Shown here piece after piece: positions 34,691 to 44,400 of a DNA stretch of 64,000 nt. Both the position numbers and the translations under genes were made by a program. Under the pieces are notes generated by a model. That model saw only the letters and a program-made list of their open reading frames with translations, was not told the DNA's origin and did no database searches. Source of the DNA: Bacteroidota bacterium (GTDB taxonomy: Bacteria > Bacteroidota > Bacteroidia > Bacteroidales > JAGONC01); contig JAPLDP010000037.1 in the NCBI GenBank assembly GCA_026391695.1, positions 1 through 64,000 of the forward strand, read 5' to 3'. Numbering within the stretch: position 1 is the stretch's first letter; each line of letters begins with the position of its first letter.

Positions 34691-37600
34691 AAGACAATGT
34701 TAAAAAGTTCACCTCATTCCCATACGCTGTTCCAACACTATTTGTAGCATACGCCCTGACATAATATAGGGTACTCAGTGTGAGGTCGGTGAGATTGCTC
34801 ACAAACACACCGGATCCGTTACCGTCTATGGTGTGGCTGCCCTCAACTGTAGGATTTTGTAAGGTACTCCAACAGACCCCTCTGGCCGTTATAATAGCAC
34901 AACCATCATTTATGATATAGCCACCCGAGGTTACTGTGGTTTGCCCGATATTAGAAACCGCTGTTGTAGTAACTGTGGGGATTGTAATTGCTATGCAATT
35001 AGAAGTTGAAAAACTTATCTCGTTCCCATACGCTGTTCCTACACTGTTTGTTGCATAAGCCCTGACATAATATAGGGTATCCGGTGTTAGGCCGGTGAGA
35101 TTGCTTACAAACACACCGGTTCCATTACCGTCTGTGGTGTGGTTGCCCTCAACTGTAGGGTTTTGTGAGGTGCTCCAACAAACCCCTCTGGCTGTTACAG
35201 TAGCACAGCCATCATTTATGACATCGCCACCTGAGGTCGCTGTGGTTTGTCCGATATCAGAAACCGCAGTTGTAGTAACTGTGGGGGTAGTAATTGCTAC
35301 GAAACTTATCTCGTTCCCATACGCTGTTCCAACACTGTTTGTTGCATAAGCCCTAACATAATATAGTGTACTCAGTGTGAGGCCGGTGAGATTGCTCACA
35401 AACACACCGGTTCCATTACCATCTGTGGTGTGGTTGCCATCAACTGTAGGATTTTCTAAGGTACTCCAACAGATGCCTCTGGCCGTTACGGTAGCGCAGC
35501 CATCATCTATGACATCGCCACCCGAGGTTGCCGTGGTTTGTCCGATATCAGAAACCGCTGTTGTAGTAACTGTGGGGGTTGTAATTGCTATGCAACTGTA
35601 TTCATAAGCCCCGATATCTATTATCCCTCCATAAATCCGGGGATTACCAGCTAAATCGAATGAAGTTTCCAAATCAATTACTCCTATGTCCTGCTTACCA
35701 GCATTAACGCAGGGGGATGATGAAGATATGTAATAATCATGTGAGCCAAACTTCATGAATTTGGGATTAGCATCTAAATTGTCCTGATAAACGCCATATA
35801 GAGTATACCCTCCTTCTACAAAAATACTATCAAGCCCCCCCTGAATGTTGTTATTGTAGAAATCAGGGTCGGCATTAGTGCGCAAATAAATTTGGATATA
35901 GTTCTTTATTGTATTGATCCAAGGGTCGATTAGAACCTTGTTTCCATAAATAACATTATTTATTAAGGATGGATCGGAAGTATTGGCTATTCGAAATCCA
36001 CCTCCATCAAGTGCCGTATTATTTACAATTGTATTGTTGAAAAGCAATGGATCAGACTCTGCCCAAATATGAAAACCGCCCCCCCAAGCTCCATGATTAT
36101 CACTAATTAAATTATTGGTTATCAATGGACTTGATCCATAATTAATATCTATACCACCACCATCGTTAGCCTGATTGCTGGTAATATGATTACCAATAAT
36201 TTTAGGACTTGAAGTCTTGATATATATGGCTCCGCCATCCTGAGCGATATTATTCATTATCTTACAATTCCTGATCAAAATATTCGCTCCATTCGTTAAC
36301 ATTACTCCGCCACCAGAATAACCAGAGGCGTTATTGTTTTGGATCAGACAATTTGAAAGTATCAGCTTGGAGAAACCCGAGACGTAGAGTGCACCACCAT
36401 TTCCTTCCAGATTTATACCACTGTTCACTCCGTTTTCTAACGTACAATATTGAATTATTGACGTATCGTTTGTTGAACTTGTTCCATCGAATCGAATACC
36501 TTTCCATCCGATCGGTTTGTTGGCCGGAGTAAATGTTATCAATTCACTACTATCGCCAACTGCCAATAATCTGCCTTTTACATCAACCTTAAAATGACCA
36601 AGAAATTCGACTTTTGTTCCCGGATATATTTGTAGAGTTTCCCCATTGGGAATAATAATATCACCTTTTACTTTAACCAAGGTTGTATCCCATATTCCTG
36701 AGACTTCACCGGAACCCACTGTGCCAACCCATGCTGTAATAGGAATTTGTTTTGGTCCAACCGTAGAAAAAACGATCAACGTGTCATTAAATTCACCGAC
36801 AACCGGGCTATAAATTGTTATTTTAATTAAAGAACTATCATTACTTAAGGTGCTTCCAAAAGGCGGTGAAAGACCACCCAAACTATCGATTTCAGCATTA
36901 TTGATATAGATTACTCTCACCATAACAGAATCGATTTCCGAAACATTTGAAATGAAATCAATCTTTGAAGGTGCTAAAAACAGGTCGTCAGCAGCAACCA
37001 GGTTCTGATTTTCATAAGCGCCCATATCAATTCTTCCTCCGAAAATCCTTGGATTACCCGACAAATCATTATCTGGAATTAATAAACCATACAGGTCAGG
37101 TGTCCCTTGATTCACACATGAAGAAGAATCGCTTAGTTGAAAATTGTTTTCACCTATAAAACCAGGATCTGTCGAAATATTATTTTCATAGGTAATAATT
37201 GAAGCATCGGGATCAACAATGTAAATTCCTTCATGACCACCTTGAATATCACAAAATGTTATATTTAGATTAGATCCAGCATCCCTAACCATAATTGAGG
37301 CGTCAGTATTTCCCCATATTATATTATTAATTATTGTTAAGTCTACCCTCCCTTGTGATACCACCCCGGTCCCTTCATTATTTAAGATGGTATTATTAAT
37401 AATCATTGAAGATGAGCTGGCACAATAAATTGCTCCGAACTCGGGATTTGGAAAAGGACCAAAGGTAAAAAAATTGTTTGCGATTAAATTATTAACAATT
37501 GTCGGAGATGAGTCATAATAAATATAAAACGCTGAACTTAAATATCCAGAGGAGTTAAAGATTATTTTATTGTTTTTTATGATTGGGTTTGCATAGGTTT

Positions 37601-39368
37601 CACATACGATGGCACCCATGTGACTATCACTTGAATTATAACTTATAATATTATTTTCAATAATTGGAGTTGCTCCTGAAATAAGAATTGCTGAACCCCA
37701 AATTGATTTATTCCGGGTAATTAATGAATTGGAGATTCTTGAAGAGGAATAAAATAAATCTATACCTCCGCCACGGTAGGCCCCCTCACTTTTGAATATT
37801 TGACATGAATCTATCAGAAGTTTTGAATAACTGGTAATTCTTAAGGCGGGTGTAACCCAATAATAGACCCCACACATTGAAGTTGTCGATGTGTAAGAAG
37901 CTTTAGCATATTTTATCTCGCAATTAACAAATCGCGATGAATCTTGATTCGCCGCAGTTGCTATGGCATTATTGAGTTCAATGCCATTCCAGCCAACTGT
38001 AGTATCCTGAGCAGTAAAAACGATAGGATTTTCATTGGCGCCAATAGCCTGAATGTTACCATAAACAATCAGCCCGCCATATTTTCCGAATTCAAGTGTT
38101 GTTCCTGGTTCTATTGTAAGTGTTGCATCACTTCGAACTCCAATTCTACGATTAACTGTTAAAGAACCGTTCCAGGTCGTATCTGCCCGAACATTTAATC
38201 CGTCATCAGGTTGGATATTAATAATTGCTTCATAGTTATCTGTGAAAATCAATGTCGGGGAAACGCCATTTAAATAGAAATATCCATCAGCATTGCCTCC
38301 CCATCCGAAATTAAAATGGAAAAAGTCTTCTCCCTGATAACCATCACAAACTAAAGCATGGCGCAAGCCATTAATAGTACTCCCGGCCGCATAGTAAACC
38401 GGCCGATTCTCCTCAAGTTCCTGTATGAAGATAGCAGGAAGACTATCCAACGGATACATTTGTTGATTGATGAGAATTGGGTGTGAATAATTGAAATTCT
38501 GAAATAGACTGAATGGCAGAGAGCCCAACTGGGCACCCGAGCCATCAGTTCCATAATCCATCTGAACGACAACTCCACAATGATAAATTAATTGAGCTAC
38601 CGCATTTTGTTGGATTTCGGATGCCGTACTATCCAGAACATCAGGCATATTACTCCAATCATACGTTGTCGAACCAAAATCGGCAAATTGATATCCGTAT
38701 ATTGAGTGATAATAGCCATAACTTCCAAAACCGGTTGTCGGATAATTATAAAATTTCATTATTTGGGCCAGCGCTGTAGCCACGCAGCCTGTTACTGTAC
38801 GGCCTCCCGGTCCGGCAGGATCGGCAGGACACATTTTATTATACGGCCACACTTGATCCCATGTGGTACTTAACAATGGCAGGACTTCACTGGTATCGGT
38901 ACGTGAATCAACCTGGGACTCAATTTTAAATATTTCATGAGGTTCAAGTAATTTATTCCACATGTCCTGAGATTTTTGATCCACACGTAACCCTTGCTTT
39001 CTTGCCTCAAGTATTTGTTCTTTGAAGGAAGTTAATATTGTTTCTAATGCAGGTGGAAAATTTTCAGGATTAATATTGCTTTTCAGGGAATAACCAAGGA
39101 TTGGGGTTGAAAGATCATCCCCTGCAACAATTACATATCCCCGGGGTTCCATGGAAAAAATATACAAAATCGTTTCTTCGTTTTCTTTTATCTCAAAACA
39201 ATTTTGTATGAGAATGGTTTTCGTTTTCTTTAATTGAGTTGACTGGATTTTAAAAAACCAATTAATCGCGACTCTTTCAGCATCTGATTTTTTAACGTGT
39301 TCGGCAAAACAGATTGTTGCTGCTGAAAGAAATAATATAATCGTAATAAAAAAGAATCTTTTTATCAT
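32913..39368 (-). CDS. Giant secreted C10 (streptopain-like) peptidase with beta-helix, FN-like, FISUMP and T9SS type A domains
   Basis: About 2151 residues. A signal peptide (to about residue 22) precedes a Spi-like propeptide (about 25-130, with GYVIVAGDD). The C10 peptidase domain (about 160-395) has catalytic Cys195 in TGCVATALAQ and His337 in LRHALVCDGY, plus FNFGWGG, counted from ATG 39368; spacing resembles SpeB. Then come a right-handed beta-helix (about 390-785), a linker, a second beta-helix (about 885-1245), three ARGVCWST-type FN-like repeats (about 1255-1560), one FISUMP (Fib_succ_major) domain, a Cys-bearing linker and a T9SS type A tail (LTIYPNPTGG to the end). Start: GGGAG, 5 nt, ATG 39368; the frame's TTG 39380 is less likely. 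Active residues are intact. Likely extracellular proteolysis at the cell surface. Confidence 0.9.
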   Translation of the reverse strand: MIKRFFFITIILFLSAATICFAEHVKKSDAERVAINWFFKIQSTQLKKTKTILIQNCFEIKENEETILYIFSMEPRGYVIVAGDDLSTPILGYSLKSNINPENFPPALETILTSFKEQILEARKQGLRVDQKSQDMWNKLLEPHEIFKIESQVDSRTDTSEVLPLLSTTWDQVWPYNKMCPADPAGPGGRTVTGCVATALAQIMKFYNYPTTGFGSYGYYHSIYGYQFADFGSTTYDWSNMPDVLDSTASEIQQNAVAQLIYHCGVVVQMDYGTDGSGAQLGSLPFSLFQNFNYSHPILINQQMYPLDSLPAIFIQELEENRPVYYAAGSTINGLRHALVCDGYQGEDFFHFNFGWGGNADGYFYLNGVSPTLIFTDNYEAIINIQPDDGLNVRADTTWNGSLTVNRRIGVRSDATLTIEPGTTLEFGKYGGLIVYGNIQAIGANENPIVFTAQDTTVGWNGIELNNAIATAANQDSSRFVNCEIKYAKASYTSTTSMCGVYYWVTPALRITSYSKLLIDSCQIFKSEGAYRGGGIDLFYSSSRISNSLITRNKSIWGSAILISGATPIIENNIISYNSSDSHMGAIVCETYANPIIKNNKIIFNSSGYLSSAFYIYYDSSPTIVNNLIANNFFTFGPFPNPEFGAIYCASSSSMIINNTILNNEGTGVVSQGRVDLTIINNIIWGNTDASIMVRDAGSNLNITFCDIQGGHEGIYIVDPDASIITYENNISTDPGFIGENNFQLSDSSSCVNQGTPDLYGLLIPDNDLSGNPRIFGGRIDMGAYENQNLVAADDLFLAPSKIDFISNVSEIDSVMVRVIYINNAEIDSLGGLSPPFGSTLSNDSSLIKITIYSPVVGEFNDTLIVFSTVGPKQIPITAWVGTVGSGEVSGIWDTTLVKVKGDIIIPNGETLQIYPGTKVEFLGHFKVDVKGRLLAVGDSSELITFTPANKPIGWKGIRFDGTSSTNDTSIIQYCTLENGVNSGINLEGNGGALYVSGFSKLILSNCLIQNNNASGYSGGGVMLTNGANILIRNCKIMNNIAQDGGAIYIKTSSPKIIGNHITSNQANDGGGIDINYGSSPLITNNLISDNHGAWGGGFHIWAESDPLLFNNTIVNNTALDGGGFRIANTSDPSLINNVIYGNKVLIDPWINTIKNYIQIYLRTNADPDFYNNNIQGGLDSIFVEGGYTLYGVYQDNLDANPKFMKFGSHDYYISSSSPCVNAGKQDIGVIDLETSFDLAGNPRIYGGIIDIGAYEYSCIAITTPTVTTTAVSDIGQTTATSGGDVIDDGCATVTARGICWSTLENPTVDGNHTTDGNGTGVFVSNLTGLTLSTLYYVRAYATNSVGTAYGNEISFVAITTPTVTTTAVSDIGQTTATSGGDVINDGCATVTARGVCWSTSQNPTVEGNHTTDGNGTGVFVSNLTGLTPDTLYYVRAYATNSVGTAYGNEISFSTSNCIAITIPTVTTTAVSNIGQTTVTSGGYIINDGCAIITARGVCWSTLQNPTVEGSHTIDGNGSGVFVSNLTDLTLSTLYYVRAYATNSVGTAYGNEVNFLTLSSCGFITINHVADTVAPVTKTVTYGTVANIAGEPSKCWITSNLGANQQATAVNDATEASAGWYWQFNRKQGYKHDGTNRTPNNVWITPINENLDWQAANDPCTLELGSEWRIPTSTEWTNVDASGNWADWNDPWNSGLKLHAAGALHYIDGSPAGRGWNGFYWSSAQGYDNYGECLVFQSGGSYIVNNHKAFGFSLRCLKDTCILPFEQVINIQSGWSGISSYVDAVNDSVTVLFEPILSDLTILMGMSQVYWPGQGINTIGTWDTHQGYKIKVDNEVQLTFSGVLVNDRVVELPTGWSITPVLNNDQVLADDIFGPLADTLTIVKEIGGGEVYWPAQQIFTLQYLIPGKAYCIHVSYPCSIEYPEYSQTRSGVVPDEQFDDITPWNDVWSTPNSHTIAIDKSLLRQCKPGDVIGVFNNSGLCCGMISLGDLQSNTAITAFGDDNTTGITDGFVEDEIMSFKLYRPGTLEEFQVFVTYDQLLPDKEFFTTNGLSKIAGINLVPTSSDLSGIEDCLTIYPNPTGGIIYLTNHCLLGEVDIKIYNDHGQLVMDDHISYTTLHKTFQLDLTGLRKGVYVVKLTGTDFAGFKKVVKF
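34690..35600 (-). repeat. Three direct repeats encoding ARGVCWST FN-like modules
   Basis: The word ATAATATAG(G/T)GTA recurs at 34761, 35067 and 35358 (306 and 291 bp apart), with long near-identical stretches around it. Each unit encodes about 97-102 residues with NPTVEGNHTTDGNGTG and YYVRAYATNSVGTAYGN. Similar units appear four times in the neighbouring M6 gene. Confidence 0.85.
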
Positions 39369-39392
39369 GATGACTCCCAATTTTTAGAACTC

Positions 39393-39525
39393 ATTTAGCC
39401 TAAATTATTTCTAAAAAAACGGAAAGGTTTGTTATGTCATTGATATTCACTATCTTTAATATGTCCGAATTTTCAAATAATCTTTTCTATGAGTAAAAAT
39501 ACAAGAATCCTTAATATTTGCCTCA
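39393..39525 (-). promoter_or_regulatory. Leader/promoter block of the C10 gene, duplicated at 46663-46795
   Basis: A gapless ~133-bp match, roughly 85% identical by eye, to the leader of the M6 gene. It includes a 51-nt perfectly identical core (39407-39457) ending about 39 nt upstream of ATG 39368. The outer part has TTGTAT, TTTACTCATAGAAAAG and ATTATTTG in - strand order, a possible -33/-7 pair with a 20-nt spacer. Confidence 0.7.
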
Positions 39526-39639
39526 TTTCTGATACAAATCACTGGCATATCCTCCCAGGAATAACAATTTTCTGTTCTCCCAATACCCCCGGCATCATTT
39601 GTTTATCAAATTTTGAGGTTGTGAATAATGAAGGTTAGA

Positions 39640-41460
39640 AAGGCTTCCTCAACGATCAATATTTCACTACCTTTTTAAATCCTACAAAATCGATCCCTGT
39701 CAATTTAACCACATATACACCTTTTCTTAATCCTGTCAGATCAATCTGATAAGTCTTATGTAAAGTAGTATAGGAAATATGATCATCCATAACTAATTGT
39801 CCATGATCGTTATATATCTTAATATCTACCTCACCCAGCAGACAATGATTTGTTAAGTATATAATACCCCCAGTTGGATTTGGATAAATAGTCAGGCAAT
39901 CCTCAATACCGCTTAAATCTGATGATGTCGGTACGAGATTTATCCCGGCTATTTTTGACAGCCCGTTTGTTGTAAAAAATTCCTTATCCGGCAATAGTTG
40001 ATCATAGGTGACAAAAACATGGAATTCCTCTGGTATCCCGGGACGATAAAGCCTGAAACTCATGATTTCATCTTCAACGAAACCATCTGTAATACCTGTC
40101 GTGTTATCATCACCAAAAGCTGTAATAGCAGTATTCGACTGCAAATCGCCAAGGGATATCATCCCACAGCATAAACCGGAATTGTTGAATACCCCAATAA
40201 CGTCGCCGGGCTTACATTGGCTTAACAAGCTTTTATCAATAGCTATTGTATGTGAGTTTGGTGATGGTAATGCATCATTCCATGGTGTGACGTTGACAAA
40301 AACTTCTCCGGCACTAACCGTCTTATAAGGATTGCTGACATAAGCCGGGAAAGTAACTGAACATGCAGCATTTGTAGCTACCATATATGCCTTGCCGGGC
40401 TCCAGGTTAACCAATGTATATATCGACTGCCCCGGCCAGTACAGCTTAATACCGGCAATCTCTTTTACAATGATCAGGGTATCACCCAGCGGATCGAATA
40501 ATTGTGAAGCGTCAACCAGATCATTATTCAGGACAGGTATGATACTCCAGCCGCTGTTTAAGTCAAGGGTCTTGTTAGCATCAGGCTCGCCGCTGAAAGT
40601 AACCTGCACTGTATTGTTGACCTTTATCTTGTAACCCTGGTGAGTGTTCCATGTTCCGATGGTATTAATGCCCTGGCCGGGCCAATATAACTGCGACATA
40701 CTCATAAGTATGGTCAGGTCGCTGATGATGGGCTCGAATAGTACCGTGACCGAATCATTCACCGCATCGACATAACTTGATATGCCGCCCCAGCCTGATT
40801 GGATATTAATAACCTGCTCGGATGGCAATGCGCAAGTGTCTTTGAGGCAGCGCAGAGAACAGCCGTACGCCTTATCTTGGTTGTTGACAATGTAGCTGTC
40901 TCCACTCCAGAAGAACAGGTACCCGCCGTGGTTGGCACTGCCCTGCACACTACTCCAGTAAAAACCGGTCCCGCCGCGCTCGACCAGCCAACCATTTCCA
41001 TCTACCAGGATACCGGCAGCATGTAGCTTTAAACCAGAGTTCCATGGGTCGTTCCAGTCGGTCCAGTTTCCAATTGCATCCACATTGGTCCATTCGGTTG
41101 AAGTTGGAATACGCCAGCCACTGCCAAGCTCAAGGGTACACGGGTCATTGGCAGCCTGCCAGTCAAGATTTTCATTTATAGAGGTTATCCAGACGCTATT
41201 GGGCGTTCTGTTTGTGCCATCATGCTTGTACCCCTGTTTTCGGTTAAACTGCCAGTACCAGCCTGCCGAGGCTTCGGTAGCATCGTCAACGGAGGTTGCC
41301 TGATGGTCGGCGCCAAGGTTACTGGTAATCCAGCATTTTGATGGTTCGCCGGGTATATTTGTAACAGTGCCGTAAGTTACTGTTTTGTCAACCGGGGCTA
41401 TGGTATCAGCGACATGGATAATGGTGAAGTACCCGCAAGTACCAAAAAAAGATGTTGAAA
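39640..41460 (-). repeat. Segmental duplicate of 32895-34690 (3' end of the M6 gene)
   Basis: Partner of the repeat at the 3' end of the C10 gene. It starts with the same GGCTTCCTCAACGATCAA beyond the stop codon and runs through sorting domain, linker and FISUMP domain. The diverged island is at about 40280-40640. Confidence 0.88.
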
Positions 41461-44400
41461 AACTCATTTCGTTCCCATACGCTGTTCCAACACTGTCTGT
41501 TGAATAAGCCCTGACATAATATAGGGTATTCAGTGTGAGGCCGGTGAGATTGCTCACAAATACACCGGTTCCGTTACCGTCAGCGGTATGGTCGTCTTCA
41601 ACTGTAGGGTTTTGCAAGGTACTCCAACAGACTCCTCTGGCCATAACGGCAACACAGCCATCATTCATGACTTCTCCCCCGGATGTTGCTGTGGTTTGTC
41701 CGATATAAGAAACCACCGTTGTAGTAAGTGTGGAGGAGGTAGTAATTGCTATGGAATTGTATTCATTGGATGTCGCCGGATTGCCTGTGATACACAAAGT
41801 ATCACTGGAAGTCAGCACACAGGTGATCACGTCATTGGCGGCTGGAGTATAGGTATAGATCGGGTTGTCAGTTCCAACGTATGTTCCGTTGACCTTCCAT
41901 TGATAAGATGGCGTTGTCCCTCCATTGGTCGGGGTGGCCGTAAAGGTAACCGAAGTGCCTTCACAAACCGGATTTGCTGAAGCGACAATGGAAATACCCA
42001 CATAGTCACAACTATCCTTAAGACACCGAACGGAAAAACCATAAGACTTAACCCAAAAGTTACTCCAGGAGATACGATTGCTATTGTATTGCAAGTACCA
42101 GCCCTTTGCATTTGCAGTATCGTATTCAGATGATGACCAGAAATGTGCGTATGTGGTTAGATAAGTGAATAACGAATATTGTTTTTCGTATAGGCCGCCA
42201 GGGATTGCATTGAACCCGCTGGAATTTGTTGCGCCAGTGTTGGGAGTTAGCCAATGCTCAAATCCTGTCTCCTTCAATAAGCCACCAACAACAAAAAAAC
42301 TTCCAAGATAATTTGAGAGATTCCACCATTCAGTATTACTGGGAATATGCCATCCCGTAGGGCAGATTCCCTGTATCTCCTCGGTAGTAGCATACTGCAT
42401 CATCTCATTCCACTGATATAAGCCCCCATAAACAGTGCAATTCGTTTCAAGATTGTTATAACAATATTTTTCGATAATTCCATTATTCGTCTGATTTATT
42501 TTAGTGTCAATCTGTGTTCCAATATTGAGATTCTCTTTAAACCAGCACTGTATGCCGATCTGAATGGTATTGTATGTTTTCCCTTCATAAGTAATAGTAT
42601 TTCCGCATTCGTCCGGAGATAAAAGTGATGCAAATTTCACTTTATTCCCGTAGGCAGTACCCACGCTGTTTGTTGCATATGCCCTTAAAAAATAGATTGT
42701 TCCCTTGGTCAAACCCGAAATATTGCTAAGAAACTCGCCTGTTTGCGCTTCATCAATTGTATGATTATCATATATTGTCGGATTCGAGCTTGTGCTCCAA
42801 CACACTCCCCTTTCGGTAACAATAAAGCCGCCATCTTCGATTACATTTCCACCTGATACCGCATTGGTTTGGCTGATATTCATAACGTTATTTGTAGTAA
42901 CTGTTGGATAATTCGGTGCATTCATCACGCAGCGTACCGATAAAGCTCTGGTTTTTTCCCAATAATCGTATATTAAAGCATTATTATTCCCATAATTTAA
43001 ATATAAAGACCATGCATTTGTCGTTACGTTTTCCGAGGAGGGCCAAAAGCAGGCTTGGAAAGTAGGAGGAACAAACAAGCCAGGATCACTAAGAAAACCA
43101 CCAGCAATCGCAGTAAAACCGCTACTATTTGTCGCACCTATGTTTGGCCATGCCCAATGATTCAATCCCATTTCTTTCATCTTTCCTCCAGCATCAGACA
43201 AACCGCCAAGATTGTCCGTGAGTAAGGTAAAATCTTCATAACTTGGAATATGCCAGCCTATTGGACATATACCCTGCACTCCTTGAGTTGTCACATATTG
43301 CATCAGCTCATCCCATTGGTATAACCCTCCATAAACATCACAGTTTGATTCTAAATTGCCATTACAGTACTTTTCGATGGTATCATTGTCGGATTGAGCT
43401 TGACTTTCGGGAATCATTTCTCCAATATTCAGATTCTCTATTAACCAACATTGCTGTCCAATTTGAACTGTGTTATAGGTGTTTTCTTCATAAGTCACAG
43501 TTGGCACTCCAGGGCAAGGCCGAGGAAGCGTTGTGAATATTACATCATTTCCATAAGATGTCCCTACAATATTGGTTGCATAAGCCCTAAAATAATAAAT
43601 AGTGTTTGTATCAAGGCCCGTGATGGTACTAGTAAAGGTTCCAATACCACTCCCATCGATGGTTTTACTATTTGAAATTGTTGGATATGGTGAAGTATTC
43701 CAGCATACACCCCGTACCGTCACCGTGACTCCGCCATCATAAATGACAGATCCTTCACTGATAGCAGAAGTATGAGTGATACTGCAAACCAAGTTGGTGG
43801 TGACCCATGGGATTGTAAAAGACGTGTCGTAGTCATCAAGACAGCGTATCGTATTGCCAAATCTTTTGTCGTTTCTGAACGTGTTGCAAGATTCACTAGT
43901 GAAGATCAGGTGATCACCAGTACTTTCACTGTACTGCATTCCGCTCCAATAGACGCCGTATACACCGAGGTCGCGCAGAAGAACCGGACAGATGTTTATG
44001 TACCCGGCAGCATGAAGCTTTAAACCAGAATTCCACGGTCCGTTCCAATTTGTCCAACTTCCATCTACATCAACATTATACCATTCAGTAAAAGTAGGAA
44101 TACGCCAACCACTACGAATGCCAAGCTCAAGGACACATGGGTCGTTTTGAGCCTGCCAGTCAAAGGGTTCATTTATTGGGATTATCCAGAAAATATTGGG
44201 TGTTAAGGTTGTCCCATCATGCATATACCCCTGTTTGCGGTTAAACTGCCAGTACCAGCCTGCTGAGGCTTCGGTAGCATCGTCAACGGACGTTGCCTCA
44301 TGGTCAGCGCCAAGGTTACTGGTTATCCAGCATTTTAATGGTTCGCCGGATATATTGGTAACAGTATAATATGTAACTGTTTTTGTAACTGGTGCAACGG

